DNA from: SHZI01 sp964417725
GTDB lineage: Bacteria > Pseudomonadota > Gammaproteobacteria > Steroidobacterales > GCA-2729495
Length of the DNA stretch: 64,000 nucleotides
Assembly: GCA_964417725.1 (NCBI GenBank)
Contig: CAYQIV010000011.1
Location: forward strand, 1-64,000
Direction of reading: 5' to 3'
The stretch's first letter is position 1, and the number at the start of each line of letters is the position of its first letter. The translations under genes were made by a program, and so were the position numbers. Of this stretch, positions 35,531 to 45,613 are shown piece after piece. A model generated the notes under the pieces. It made no database searches and was not told the origin of the DNA. It saw only the letters and a list, made by a program, of their open reading frames with translations.

Positions 35531-36337
35531 TCAGTCGTCGATGACGCCGGTGCGGCCGCGCTTCCACAACTGGTAAACGGCGTATTCACCGGCGGAAAGT
35601 GCGGTGTCGAAGTAGATGATCTGCTGTGGCGTGACGCGGATCAGGTCGAAGCGGCGTACGGCCCGCTCCTTGGTGGCGCGCACCAGGTTGTACTTCTCGA
35701 TGGCCGGCAGGAAGCGCGGATCGCTCGATTCGATGATCTCGGCCTCGCCGTTGATCTGCACCGAACGCCACTCCTTGGTGCCGCCCTCGGCGACGGTCCA
35801 GCCGGCGAAGTGCACGGCGCTGATGGCCGGGTTCTTGCGGAAATGCAGCAGCTTCTCGGTGCCCACCTCGGAAACCACGTAGAGCACGCGTTCCTCGGTG
35901 TCGAGGACCATGTCCACGGTGGTCGCGGTGGGCCGGTTCTTGTGCACGCTGGCGATGACGAAGCGCTCGCGGCCCGGCAGGAAGGTGACGATCTTGTCCC
36001 AGATCTGCTCCTGGGTCATGCGCGGATAGTTGGCGATGAACTGGCGGGTGGCCGTCGTCACGCTGTCGACATCTTCGCTGTCGACGTTGAAGGACACGTC
36101 GTGGCATTCGGCGCAGGTCATGCCGCGGGCAAAGCCCATGTGCTTTTTGCTCATGCGGGCTTCGGGCGTGATCGGTGGGCCGGGCACGATGTAGGCGACG
36201 ATGCCGCGCTCACCCGGGCCGACGTTGGTGCCCTTGGGCGCCCCGGCCTTGTCATCGGCCTGGGCCATCGCGCCGGCCAGGGCCAGGACGGTGGCGCAGG
36301 CCATGTGCCGGAAGGGGATGCGCTGTGTGCTGTTCAT
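35531..36337 (-). CDS. Secreted mono-heme c-type protein with a pyridoxamine-oxidase-like split barrel
   Basis: Product of 268 aa. A signal peptide ends near residue 26. One heme-attachment site, CAECH, sits at residues 75-79. The C-terminal 150 residues (from FIANYPRMTQEQIWDKI) resemble the FMN-binding split barrel of the pyridoxamine 5'-phosphate oxidase superfamily, with TEKLLHFRKNPAISAVHFAGW and WRSVQINGEAEII. The start at 36337 gives a clean signal peptide with GAGGAG upstream. A periplasmic redox role is inferred. Substrate and true flavin binding are unknown. Confidence 0.7.
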   Translation of the reverse strand: MNSTQRIPFRHMACATVLALAGAMAQADDKAGAPKGTNVGPGERGIVAYIVPGPPITPEARMSKKHMGFARGMTCAECHDVSFNVDSEDVDSVTTATRQFIANYPRMTQEQIWDKIVTFLPGRERFVIASVHKNRPTATTVDMVLDTEERVLYVVSEVGTEKLLHFRKNPAISAVHFAGWTVAEGGTKEWRSVQINGEAEIIESSDPRFLPAIEKYNLVRATKERAVRRFDLIRVTPQQIIYFDTALSAGEYAVYQLWKRGRTGVIDD

Positions 36338-36481
36338 GTTGAACTGCTCCTCGGATGACATGGCTGCGGAGTGCCAAGGGTACTGTGGCAGGGGCAGCCC
36401 TGTCAGCCGATCATGGGAGGCGGCCATCCCCCGGATTCCAGAAACCACACAGTGGTGGCGCAGGGGCGGCAGCGATGACCC

Positions 36482-36511
36482 TTGACGGCCGCATCCGGCC
36501 GCGGGGATACT
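36482..36511 (+). promoter_or_regulatory. trp operon promoter
   Basis: TTGACG (36482-36487), an 18-base spacer and GATACT (36506-36511) form a good sigma-70 promoter. The expected transcription start (7-8 bases on) falls at or within a base of the A of the trpL ATG. Confidence 0.75.
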
Positions 36512-36518
36512 GCCGCCC

Positions 36519-36596
36519 ATGGTCAGGATTGTGCAGCGAGGCATCTGGTGGCGGGCTTCCCGACATCCTGCCGTGGGGCACGGGAACGCTGGCTGA
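36519..36596 (+). CDS. trpL: trp leader peptide with tandem Trp codons
   Basis: A 25-codon reading frame, MVRIVQRGIWWRASRHP followed by eight more residues, with adjacent Trp codons at positions 10-11 (36546-36551). It lies directly after a promoter and 93 bases before trpE, with an intrinsic terminator between. This is the hallmark of ribosome-mediated transcription attenuation: stalling at scarce Trp-tRNA prevents the terminator. No ribosome-binding site precedes the ATG, which matches the predicted transcription start, so the leader is probably translated leaderless. Confidence 0.85.
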   Translation: MVRIVQRGIWWRASRHPAVGHGNAG

Positions 36597-36624
36597 AGCG
36601 CCACAGAATCACTGACAGCCAATG

Positions 36625-36656
36625 ACCCATCTCCGCGCCCACGGGATGGGTTTTTT
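36625..36656 (+). terminator. trp attenuator terminator
   Basis: ACCCATCTC (36625-36633) pairs with GGGATGGGT (36643-36651) around CGCGCCCAC, and is followed by a T-run (T6 from 36651). It lies 34 bases upstream of trpE. A competing pairing, TGGCTG (about 36590-36595) with CAGCCA (about 36616-36621), lies between trpL and this hairpin. Confidence 0.85.
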
Positions 36657-36689
36657 GCTTTCTGGCCTCCCTGAAACGACGACACGACC

Positions 36690-38084
36690 ATGATGCAAGC
36701 GCCATTCGACATCGCCGCCGACCTCGACACCCCGGTCTCCACCTGGATCAAGCTGGCGCCCCTGCGGCCGCGCTACCTGCTGGAGAGCGTCGAGGGCGGC
36801 GCCCACCTGGCGCGCTACTCTTTCCTCGGTTTCGGCGAGGCGCTGGAGTTCCGCCTCGATGACCATGGCCTGCGCTGCGGCGACCGCCACCTGCCGCGGC
36901 CGCGCAACCGCGATGAACTGCTGGCCGCGCTGCGTGAAGCGCTGGCCGGCGCGCCGCGCCTGTTTCCCGAGGTCGCCGATCTGCCTTTCGCCGGTGGGCT
37001 GGTCGGCATCGCCGGCTACGACCTCGTGCGCTACTTCGAGCACCTGCCGGACGCACCGCAACACGCCGACAACCCGCAGACCCCGGATGCCGCCTACCTC
37101 GCCACCCGCTCGCTGCTGGTCTTCGACCACCTCACGCGCCGCATCGCGCTGTTGCACGATGGCGACGATGCCGCCCGCCAGGCATTGCGCGCGCAAGTCA
37201 TCACCCTGCTGCGCGGCGCCCTGCCGGGGCCCGTGCCGGTACAGCCCGGTGACGGCGCCACGCAGAGCCTGTCGGCGCCGGCCTTTCACCGGGCCGTCGA
37301 CAGGGCCAAGGGCTATATCGCCAGCGGCGACGTCTACCAGCTCGTGCTGTCGGTGCAGTTCAACGGCCGGCTGGGTGTCTCGCCCTTCGAGATCTACCGC
37401 GCGCTGCGCCTCGTCAACCCCTCGCCCTACATGTTCTATTGCGATCTCGGCGACTTCCAGGTCGCCGGCTCGTCGCCGGAGGCGCTGGTCCGGTTGCGGC
37501 GCGGGCAGGCATCGCTGCGTCCCATCGCCGGCACGCGGCCGCGTGGCGAGACGGCCGCCGAGGACCTCGCCAACGAGCAGTCGCTGCTGGCCGACGAAAA
37601 GGAGAACGCCGAGCACGTCATGCTCGTCGACCTGGCGCGCAACGACCTCGGCCGGGTCGCGGCCGCCGGGTCGGTGCACGTCGACCCCTACCGCTGCATC
37701 GAGCGCTACAGCCACGTCATGCACATCGTCAGCGGCGTGCAGGGCCGGCTGGCCCCCGGTGCCGATGCCTTCGACCTGTTTGCCGCCGCCTTTCCCGCCG
37801 GCACGCTGGTCGGCGCACCGAAGGTGCGGGCCATGCAGCTCATCGACGAGCTGGAGCCGATCCGCCGCGGTGTCTACGCCGGCACGGTCGGCTATTTCGG
37901 CAACAATGGCGACATGGACCAGGCCATCGCCATCCGCACGCTGGTTTTCCGCGGCGACCGCTACAGTTACCAGGCCGGTGCGGGCATCGTCGCCGACAGC
38001 GTGCCGGACTACGAATACAACGAGGTGCTGGCCAAGAGCGCCGTGCTGCGCCGGGCCCTGTCGATCGCGGAGGAAGGCTTGTGA
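36690..38084 (+). CDS. trpE: Anthranilate synthase component I
   Basis: Converts chorismate to anthranilate using ammonia from TrpG. The 464-aa product has the chorismate-binding C-terminal domain with SPEALVRLRRG, RPIAGTRPRGE, VDLARNDLGRVA and ATFPAGTLVGAPK-like AAFPAGTLVGAPKVRA. An MLLES-type LLES motif (YLLESVEGG) near residue 29 suggests the usual tryptophan feedback site. First structural gene of trpEGDCFBA, read through the attenuator. Confidence 0.94.
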   Translation: MMQAPFDIAADLDTPVSTWIKLAPLRPRYLLESVEGGAHLARYSFLGFGEALEFRLDDHGLRCGDRHLPRPRNRDELLAALREALAGAPRLFPEVADLPFAGGLVGIAGYDLVRYFEHLPDAPQHADNPQTPDAAYLATRSLLVFDHLTRRIALLHDGDDAARQALRAQVITLLRGALPGPVPVQPGDGATQSLSAPAFHRAVDRAKGYIASGDVYQLVLSVQFNGRLGVSPFEIYRALRLVNPSPYMFYCDLGDFQVAGSSPEALVRLRRGQASLRPIAGTRPRGETAAEDLANEQSLLADEKENAEHVMLVDLARNDLGRVAAAGSVHVDPYRCIERYSHVMHIVSGVQGRLAPGADAFDLFAAAFPAGTLVGAPKVRAMQLIDELEPIRRGVYAGTVGYFGNNGDMDQAIAIRTLVFRGDRYSYQAGAGIVADSVPDYEYNEVLAKSAVLRRALSIAEEGL

Positions 38085-38677
38085 GTGGCGCAAAGGCCGT
38101 GCGACTGCTGCTGGTCGACAACTACGATTCCTTTACCTACAACCTGGTGCAGGCGTTCCTCGTGCTCGGTGCGGAGGTCATCGTCCACCGCAACGACGAG
38201 ATCAGCGTCGCCGATGCGCTGGCGCTGGCGCCCAGTCACCTGTGCGTCTCGCCGGGCCCCGGCCGCCCCGACGATGCCGGCATCTCGCTGGCCATGATCG
38301 CCGCCTTCGAGCGCCGCGTACCGGTGCTCGGCGTGTGCCTCGGCCACCAGTCGCTGGTCCAGCATTTCGGTGGGTGCATCGTGCGGGCCGAACGGCTGAT
38401 GCACGGCAAGACCTCGATGGTCGAGCACGACGGGCGGACGATCTACCGCGGCCTGTCGCAGCCCTTCCAGGCCGGCCGCTACCATTCGCTGGCCGCCGAG
38501 CCATCAAGCCTGCCGGCCTGCCTCGAGGTCACGGCGCGCACCGCGCGGGGCGAGATCATGGGCGTGCGCCACCGCGAACTGCCCCTAGAGGGGGTGCAGT
38601 TCCATCCCGAAAGCGTACTGACGCCCGAAGGCGATCGCCTGCTGGGCAACTTCCTCGCGCTGGCGGCCGACGGGTGA
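38081..38677 (+). CDS. trpG: Anthranilate synthase glutamine amidotransferase component
   Basis: Class I glutaminase, 198 aa, starting at a GTG that overlaps the trpE stop. The oxyanion strand VSPGPGRPDDAG, the nucleophile Cys in LGVCLGHQS and the His-Glu pair in FHPESVLTP are present. It supplies ammonia to TrpE. The lack of a TrpD fusion fits the separate trpD gene eight bases downstream. Confidence 0.94.
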   Translation: MSGAKAVRLLLVDNYDSFTYNLVQAFLVLGAEVIVHRNDEISVADALALAPSHLCVSPGPGRPDDAGISLAMIAAFERRVPVLGVCLGHQSLVQHFGGCIVRAERLMHGKTSMVEHDGRTIYRGLSQPFQAGRYHSLAAEPSSLPACLEVTARTARGEIMGVRHRELPLEGVQFHPESVLTPEGDRLLGNFLALAADG

Positions 38678-38684
38678 GGCCGGC

Positions 38685-39701
38685 ATGACGACCGGTTTGC
38701 TGGAACGGCTGATCCAGGGGAGCGACCTCGCCGAGGCCGAGGCCGGTGCCCTGCTGCGCAGCCTGGCGGACGAGGCCACGCCGCCGGCGCTCGCCGGCGC
38801 CCTGCTGACGGCGCTGCGCATCAAGGGCGAGACCGCGGACGAGGTGCGCGGCCTGGCGCTGGCCATGCGGGCGCTGGCCCGGCCCTTTCCGTTGCCGGCC
38901 GGTTGTGCCCCCGTCGATTCGGTTGGCACCGGCGGCGACGGGTCATGCAGCTTCAACCTGTCGACCGGCGCGGCGCTGCTCGCCGCGGCCTGCGGCCTGC
39001 CGGTCGTCAAGCATGGCAACCGCTCGGTGTCGTCGCGTTCCGGCAGCGCCGACGTGCTCGAGGCGCTCGGCGTGCCGGTGCCGGCGGATGCGGCGGCCGC
39101 GGCGCGGCTGTTCGAACGCTGTGGCTTCACCTTTCTTTTTGCCCCGGTGTTCCACCCGGCGATGAAGGCCATCGCCCCGGTGCGCCGCGCGCTGGGCGTG
39201 CGCACCGTGTTCAACATCCTCGGCCCGCTGACCAACCCGGCGTCACCGCCGTTCGGCGTGATCGGCGCCTGGGACGTGGCGACGGCGCGGCTGATGGCCG
39301 AAACGCTGGCCGGCATGCCCATCGGCCGGGTGTTCGTCGTGCACGGCCATGACGGCTGGGACGAGCCGACGCCGACCGGGCCCTTCGTCCTCTTCGACGT
39401 GCGCCGCGGCCGCGTCACGCGCCGGCGCCGCGACCCGCACCGCTACGGCCTGCCACGCTGCCGGCCCGAAGACCTCGCCGGCGACGATGCGCCACGCAAC
39501 GCGGAAGCCCTCGAGGCCGTGCTGGCCGGCACCGACCGGGGCGCACACCGCGACGCCCTGCTGCTCGGTGCCGGGCTGCTGCTCGAGGTCAGCGGCCGGG
39601 TCCGCACGTTGCGCCAGGGCATCGACCGGGCACGCCGGGCGCTGGAAAGCGGCGAAGGCGCCCGGCTGCTGGCGCGGCTGCGCGAGGCGGCCGGGCCATG
39701 A
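38685..39701 (+). CDS. trpD: Anthranilate phosphoribosyltransferase
   Basis: Transfers phosphoribose to anthranilate. The 338-aa product has the PRPP-binding motifs DSVGTGGDG and KHGNRSVSSRSGSADVLEALG, and the anthranilate region PVFHPAMKAIAPVRRALGVRT. Overlaps trpC by four bases. Confidence 0.95.
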   Translation: MTTGLLERLIQGSDLAEAEAGALLRSLADEATPPALAGALLTALRIKGETADEVRGLALAMRALARPFPLPAGCAPVDSVGTGGDGSCSFNLSTGAALLAAACGLPVVKHGNRSVSSRSGSADVLEALGVPVPADAAAAARLFERCGFTFLFAPVFHPAMKAIAPVRRALGVRTVFNILGPLTNPASPPFGVIGAWDVATARLMAETLAGMPIGRVFVVHGHDGWDEPTPTGPFVLFDVRRGRVTRRRRDPHRYGLPRCRPEDLAGDDAPRNAEALEAVLAGTDRGAHRDALLLGAGLLLEVSGRVRTLRQGIDRARRALESGEGARLLARLREAAGP

Positions 39702-40570
39702 GCCGGCCAGCGATGCGCCCGGAACCGGTCGATTTCCTCGCGCGCATGGCCGGGTCCAGCGCCGGGCGCGCTCACGCCGCGCAGCGCCGCCTGCCGGAAT
39801 CGGTACTGGCCCGGCACATCCGTCACCAGCGCGCCGTGCCGCCGCTGCGCCTGTCGGTACACGGCTTCGACGTCATCGCCGAAGTGAAGCGCCGGTCGCC
39901 ATCGGCCGGTGTGCTGGCGCGGGACGGGCTGAGCCTCACCGCCCAGGCGCGACACTACGTGCGCGGCGGGGCCATGGCGCTTTCGGTGCTCACCGAGCCG
40001 GATGCATTCGCCGGTGACATGCGCCACCTCGCGCAGGTGGCCGGGATCGACGGCCTCGCCGTGCCGGCGATGCGCAAGGATTTCCTCGTCAGCCCCTACC
40101 AGCTGCTCGAGGCCCGCGCCGGCGGCGCCGGCGGCGTGCTGCTCATCGCCGCGCTGCTCGACGACTACCGCCTGCGTGAGATGTTGCGCTGTGCGCGCAC
40201 GCTCGGCCTGTTCGCGCTGGTCGAGGTCTTCGATCACGGTGAGCTCGCCCGGGCCGCCGCTGTGCTGCGCCGTGTGCGGCGCGAGCTGCCGGCGCGGGGC
40301 GACGGCCTGCTGCTCGGGGTGAACTGCCGCGACCTGCGCAGCCTGCAGGTCGACTTCGGCCGCTTTGCCGCGCTCGCGCCGGCGCTGCCGGCCGACATCC
40401 CGGTGATCGCCGAAAGCGGCATCGGCACGCCGGCCGAGGCCGCGCACGTGGCGGAACTCGGCTACTGTGGTGCGCTGGTCGGCACGGCGCTGATGCGCGC
40501 GGCCGAGCCGGCGTTGCAGGTGGCCTCGATCCTCGCCGCAGGACGTGCCTCGGCCCGTCGCCGCGGTTGA
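39698..40570 (+). CDS. trpC: Indole-3-glycerol phosphate synthase
   Basis: TIM-barrel enzyme of 290 aa that closes the indole ring. Motifs IAEVKRRSPSAG, MRKDFLVSPYQLLEARAGGA, LVEVFD and IAESGIGTPAEA are diagnostic. It is separate from TrpF, unlike the fused enterobacterial form. The ATG overlaps the trpD stop and its own end overlaps trpF. Confidence 0.95.
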   Translation: MSRPAMRPEPVDFLARMAGSSAGRAHAAQRRLPESVLARHIRHQRAVPPLRLSVHGFDVIAEVKRRSPSAGVLARDGLSLTAQARHYVRGGAMALSVLTEPDAFAGDMRHLAQVAGIDGLAVPAMRKDFLVSPYQLLEARAGGAGGVLLIAALLDDYRLREMLRCARTLGLFALVEVFDHGELARAAAVLRRVRRELPARGDGLLLGVNCRDLRSLQVDFGRFAALAPALPADIPVIAESGIGTPAEAAHVAELGYCGALVGTALMRAAEPALQVASILAAGRASARRRG

Positions 40571-41176
40571 AGCGCGTGGTGACGCGGGTCAAGATCTGCG
40601 GGCTGGCGACGCCCGGGGCTGTGGCGGCGGCACTCGAGGCCGGTGTCGATGCGCTCGGCTTCGTCTTTGCCGAGTCGCCCCGGCGGGTCGGCCCCGCACA
40701 GGCTGCAGCGCTGTGTCGTGACGTGCCGACCGGGGTGCTGCGCGTCGCGGTGATGCGCCACCCGACGCAGATGGAAGTGGATGCGGTGATCGACGGCTTC
40801 CGGCCCGACTGCCTGCAGACGGATGCCGCGGATTTCGCCGACCTCAACCTGCCGGACACGCTGGCGAGGTGGCCGGTGTGGCGCGATGTGCCCGCACTCG
40901 ACGAAGCCGCGCTGGTCCGCGACGGTCGCGTGCTTTTCGAGGCGGCGGCCAGTGGCCAGGGTCAGCGTGCCGACTGGCAGCGCGCGGCCCGGCTGGCGCA
41001 ACGCGTGGAGCTGATTCTCGCCGGCGGGCTCGACCCGGATAACGTCGGCACGGCGATCGCCTGTGTCCGGCCGTGGGGCGTTGATGTCAGCAGTGGCGTG
41101 GAATCGCGCCGCGGCGTCAAGGATTTGGGGCGGATCGCGGCCTTCGTCGCCGCGGTACGCCGGATGGAGCAGGATC

Positions 41177-41187
<11 letters not shown>
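40567..41187 (+). CDS. trpF: Phosphoribosylanthranilate isomerase
   Basis: Amadori rearrangement step of tryptophan synthesis. The 206-aa product contains VKICGLATP with the catalytic Cys, LGFVFAESPRRV, LILAGGLDPDNV with the catalytic Asp, and GVDVSSGVESRRGVKD. The start is a TTG overlapping the trpC stop (TTGA); GTG codons at 40576 and 40579 are alternatives. Confidence 0.94.
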
Positions 41188-42437
<1,250 letters not shown>

Positions 42438-42445
<8 letters not shown>

Positions 42446-43217
42446 CGCAATCCAGCCGCACCAGCGCATCAGCCAGGCGATCGAGGGCGCGCGCCGGGCG
42501 CGGCGCGTGGCGCTGGTGCCCTACCTGACGGCCGGCTATCCGGACAAGTCGCGCTTCGTCGAGACCGTGCACCGCATCGCCACCGTTGCCGAGGTCATCG
42601 AGATCGGCGTGCCGTTCAGCGACCCGATGGCCGACGGCGTGACGATCCAGCGGGCCAGCCATGCTGCCATCGCCGCCGGCGTCAGCCTGCGCTGGATCCT
42701 CTCGGCGCTGGAGGCCGGTGGCCCGTGGCCGGTGCCGCTGGTGTTGATGAGCTACCTCAACCCGCTGCTCAACCACGGCTACCCGCGGCTGGCCGCCGAG
42801 GCGCAGCGCGCCGGGGTCTGTGGCTTCATCGTCCCTGACCTGCCGATCGAGGAAAGCGACGAACTGCGCGCCGCGCTCGAGGCCCCGGGCCTGGCGCTCA
42901 TCCAGCTGGTGACGCCGGCCACGCCGCCGGCGCGCCTGGCCCGCCTGTGCGCGGCGAGCCGCGGCTTCGTGTATGCCGTCACCGTCACCGGCATCACCGG
43001 TGGCGCCGGCGAGCTGCCCGATGAAGTGACGGGCTACCTCGACCGGGTGCGCGGCCTGACCCCCCTGCCGGTGTGTGCCGGTTTCGGCGTGCGCCGGGCC
43101 GCGCAGGTGCGCCTGCTGGCGCCGCACGCCGACGGGGTCATCGTCGGTTCGGCGCTGGTCGAGGCCCTCGAGCAGGGCCAGGACCCGGCAACCTTCCTCG
43201 CTGCCCTGCGCGAGTAG
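42438..43217 (+). CDS. trpA: Tryptophan synthase alpha chain
   Basis: Cleaves indole-3-glycerol phosphate and channels indole to TrpB. The 259-aa product has PYLTAGYPD, EIGVPFSDPMADG with the catalytic Glu, GFIVPDLPIEES with the catalytic Asp, and VTGITGG. The ATG overlaps the trpB end by eight bases. Last gene of the trp operon. Confidence 0.96.
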
Positions 43218-43261
43218 GTCGTGCGCTGGTGTCGTTTCGCAATGTTTTAAAAGGAAATGAC

Positions 43262-43804
43262 ATGACAGTGTATAGACACCTTAAAGGCGGCTGCCCCGCC
43301 TTGACGATGGCCGGCCTGCTGGCCGTGCTGGCGGTAACGGCCTGTGCCGCCATGCCGGAGGCTGCGCCCGACCCGGACACCAGGCCCGCTGGACCGGCTG
43401 CGCAGCCACAGGCCCGACCGGCAGGCGCGCCCCGCGACTGGACGCCCGGCCAGGGCCACTGGGCGCTGGTCTGGCTCGGCGAGGCGGTCGTCGCGGCCGA
43501 TGGCGACCGGGGTCCGCCCGACATCCGCTTCCAGCCGGAAAACGGTGGGGGACGCGTGTCGGGCCACGGTGGTTGCAACCGCTTCATGGGCAGCTACCGG
43601 GTCAAGGGCGGACAGGTCGATTTCTCCCGTCTCGCCGTCACCCGCATGGCCTGCGCCGACGATGACGGGCTCGAGACCCGTTTCCTCGCCGCCCTCGAGC
43701 GCACCCGGCGCATGACCCTCGATGACGGTGGCCGGCTCACCTTCCTCGATGCCAGCGGTGCGCCGCTGGCCCGTTTCCGCCGCGCCGAGGCCGCACACCC
43801 TTGA
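43262..43804 (+). CDS. META-domain (HslJ-like) lipoprotein
   Basis: Product of 180 aa with a lipoprotein signal ending in VTAC (Cys28), a Pro/Ala-rich linker and a C-terminal META domain with GGCNRFMGSYRVKGGQVDFSRLAVTRMAC, as in HslJ and related outer-membrane stress proteins. The ATG at 43262 is preceded by AAAAGGAAA. Low-GC sequence just upstream (43240-43260) suggests its own promoter after the trp operon. Confidence 0.8.
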   Translation: MTVYRHLKGGCPALTMAGLLAVLAVTACAAMPEAAPDPDTRPAGPAAQPQARPAGAPRDWTPGQGHWALVWLGEAVVAADGDRGPPDIRFQPENGGGRVSGHGGCNRFMGSYRVKGGQVDFSRLAVTRMACADDDGLETRFLAALERTRRMTLDDGGRLTFLDASGAPLARFRRAEAAHP

Positions 43805-43855
43805 CATTCCGCCGCAGATGAATACTATGCGCATCCTTTTATTTATATGTGCATA
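43801..43855 (+). promoter_or_regulatory. argR promoter with overlapping inverted repeat
   Basis: A perfect TTGACA (43801-43806), a 16-base spacer and TACTAT (43823-43828) precede argR. An imperfect inverted repeat TATGCGCA (43826-43833) and TGTGCATA (43848-43855) overlaps the -10 and start region, with half-site centres 22 bases apart. It could be an autoregulatory ArgR site, although it does not closely match the enterobacterial ARG box. Confidence 0.55.
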
Positions 43856-43863
43856 GGGAAATC

Positions 43864-44319
43864 ATGCCGGCCGGTGCCGGAAAACGCGAGCTGCGGCAGC
43901 AGGCGATCCTGAGGATCCTCCGCCGGCGACAGGTGTCGCGGCAGGATGAACTCGTGGCGCTCCTGCGTCGCGAGGGTATCGAGGCAACGCAGTCGAGCAT
44001 CAGCCGCGACCTGCGCCAGCTCGGCATCTCCAAGCTCGACCAGGAATACCAACCCGTCGATGCCGGCACCGACCCCACTGCCCTGCAGACCATCGAGCTG
44101 GTGGCCGAGTTCGTGCGCGACATCCGCACCGCCGGACCACACCTGACGGTGGTGCGGACCAGCGAGGGGGCCGCGGCGCAGGTGGCGCTGCAGCTCGACC
44201 GCGCCGGCTGGCGCGAGATCGTCGGCACGGTCTCGGGCGACGACACGGTATTCATCGCCACGGCCAGCGTCGGTGACCAGCGCCGGCTGCTGGTGCGCCT
44301 CCGGGCCCACTTTGCCTGA
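43864..44319 (+). CDS. argR: Arginine repressor
   Basis: Hexameric arginine-dependent repressor, 151 aa. The N-terminal winged helix has ATQSSISRDLRQLGISK, and the C-terminal oligomerisation domain has VGTVSGDDTVFIAT with the GDDT arginine-binding residues. The ATG at 43864 has AGGGAA five bases upstream; a GTG at 43849 is the alternative. It leads the arginine biosynthesis cluster and probably controls it. Confidence 0.94.
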   Translation: MPAGAGKRELRQQAILRILRRRQVSRQDELVALLRREGIEATQSSISRDLRQLGISKLDQEYQPVDAGTDPTALQTIELVAEFVRDIRTAGPHLTVVRTSEGAAAQVALQLDRAGWREIVGTVSGDDTVFIATASVGDQRRLLVRLRAHFA

Positions 44320-44392
44320 GGCGACCGATGCCGCCAGACACACGACCGCCGCCCAAATGGCGGTGCCACAGGGACATGACCAGGACACAGCC

Positions 44393-45613
44393 ATGACGAC
44401 CACGATCGACACCTCGCCCATCATCCTCGGCTTCTCCGGCGGCCTCGACACCTCGTTCTGCGTGCCGTGGATGAAAGAGCGCTACGGCCGCCCGATCGTT
44501 ACCGTGACGATCAACACCGGCGGGCTCGACGCCGCCGCGGTCGCCGACCTCGAGCAGCGGGCGCACCGGCTCGGCGCTGCCGAGCACCTGCTCGTCGAGG
44601 CGCGGGACGTGTTCTTCGACCGGGTCCTCAAGTTCCTGATCTTCGGCAACGTGCGGCGCGGCCACCTCTATCCGCTATGCGTCGGCGCCGAGCGCGGCAT
44701 CCAGGCGACGCTGCTGGCCGAGCTCGCCCGCTCGCGGGGCAGTTCGACGGTGGCCCACGGCTGCACTGCTGCCGGCAACGACCAGGTGCGCTTCGAAGTG
44801 GCGCTGCGCACCCTCAACCCCGGCCTGACGGTGCTCGCGCCGGTGCGCGACGAGGCCTTCGTTCGCAGCGAACAACAGAAGTACCTCGAAACGCACGGCT
44901 TGCCGGTACCGGCGCGCGGCTCGGCGTATTCCATCAACCGCGGCCTGTGGGGCGTGACCATCGGCGGCCGGGAGACGCTCGATTCGAAAGGGTCGATCCC
45001 CGAGGACGCCTGGGTGTTGTCCGCCGGTGCTTTCACCGACCCGCGGCCGTTGGCCAGCCACACCATCGGCTTCGCCGCCGGCGTGCCGGTGTCGCTCGAC
45101 GGTGAGCGCCTCGACCCCGTGGCCCTGATCGAAAAACTCGAAACGCTGGCCGGCCCCTACGGCATCGGCCGCGGCATCCACGTTGGCGACACGGTGCTCG
45201 GCACCAAGGGCCGCGTGGCGTTCGAGGCGCCTGCCGCCGAGGTGCTGCTGGTCGCCCACCGCGAGCTGGAAAAGCTGGTGCTCTCGGCCCTGCAGCAGCG
45301 CATCAAGGATCAGGTGGCGAGCCAGTATGGCGACTTCGTCCACGAGGGCCGCCAGCTCGACCCCGTCTGCCGCGACATCGAGGCCCTGCTGACGTCGTCG
45401 CAGCAGCGGGTCACCGGCGACGTGCGGGTCCAGTTCCGCCCCGGCAGCGTCTTCGTCGAGGGCGTGACCTCGCCGCATTCGCTGATGGCCGCGACCAAGG
45501 GAGTGTACGGCGAGAAAGCCGGTGAATGGACGCCGGCCGATGCGCTGGGCTATTCGCGCATCCTTTCGCTGCCGGGCATCCTGCAGACGCGCGCTGCGGG
45601 TGGCGGCTCGTGA
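44393..45613 (+). CDS. argG: Argininosuccinate synthase
   Basis: Joins citrulline and aspartate with ATP. The 406-aa product starts MTTTIDTSPIILGF and has the PP-loop SGGLDTS (15-21), AHGCTAAGNDQVRFE and SAYSINRGLWGVTIGG. It belongs to the divergent subtype seen in clusters using acylated ornithine transcarbamylases (family recollection). An inverted repeat ACCGCC/GGCGGT (44345-44364) lies in the gap after argR and might be a regulatory hairpin. Confidence 0.92.
   Translation: MTTTIDTSPIILGFSGGLDTSFCVPWMKERYGRPIVTVTINTGGLDAAAVADLEQRAHRLGAAEHLLVEARDVFFDRVLKFLIFGNVRRGHLYPLCVGAERGIQATLLAELARSRGSSTVAHGCTAAGNDQVRFEVALRTLNPGLTVLAPVRDEAFVRSEQQKYLETHGLPVPARGSAYSINRGLWGVTIGGRETLDSKGSIPEDAWVLSAGAFTDPRPLASHTIGFAAGVPVSLDGERLDPVALIEKLETLAGPYGIGRGIHVGDTVLGTKGRVAFEAPAAEVLLVAHRELEKLVLSALQQRIKDQVASQYGDFVHEGRQLDPVCRDIEALLTSSQQRVTGDVRVQFRPGSVFVEGVTSPHSLMAATKGVYGEKAGEWTPADALGYSRILSLPGILQTRAAGGGS

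Noticed and set aside
44345..44364. Hairpin ACCGCC/GGCGGT before argG as an attenuator or terminator
   Set aside because: Only six base pairs and no T-run. Arginine codons in a leader are also absent, so it is mentioned but not called.
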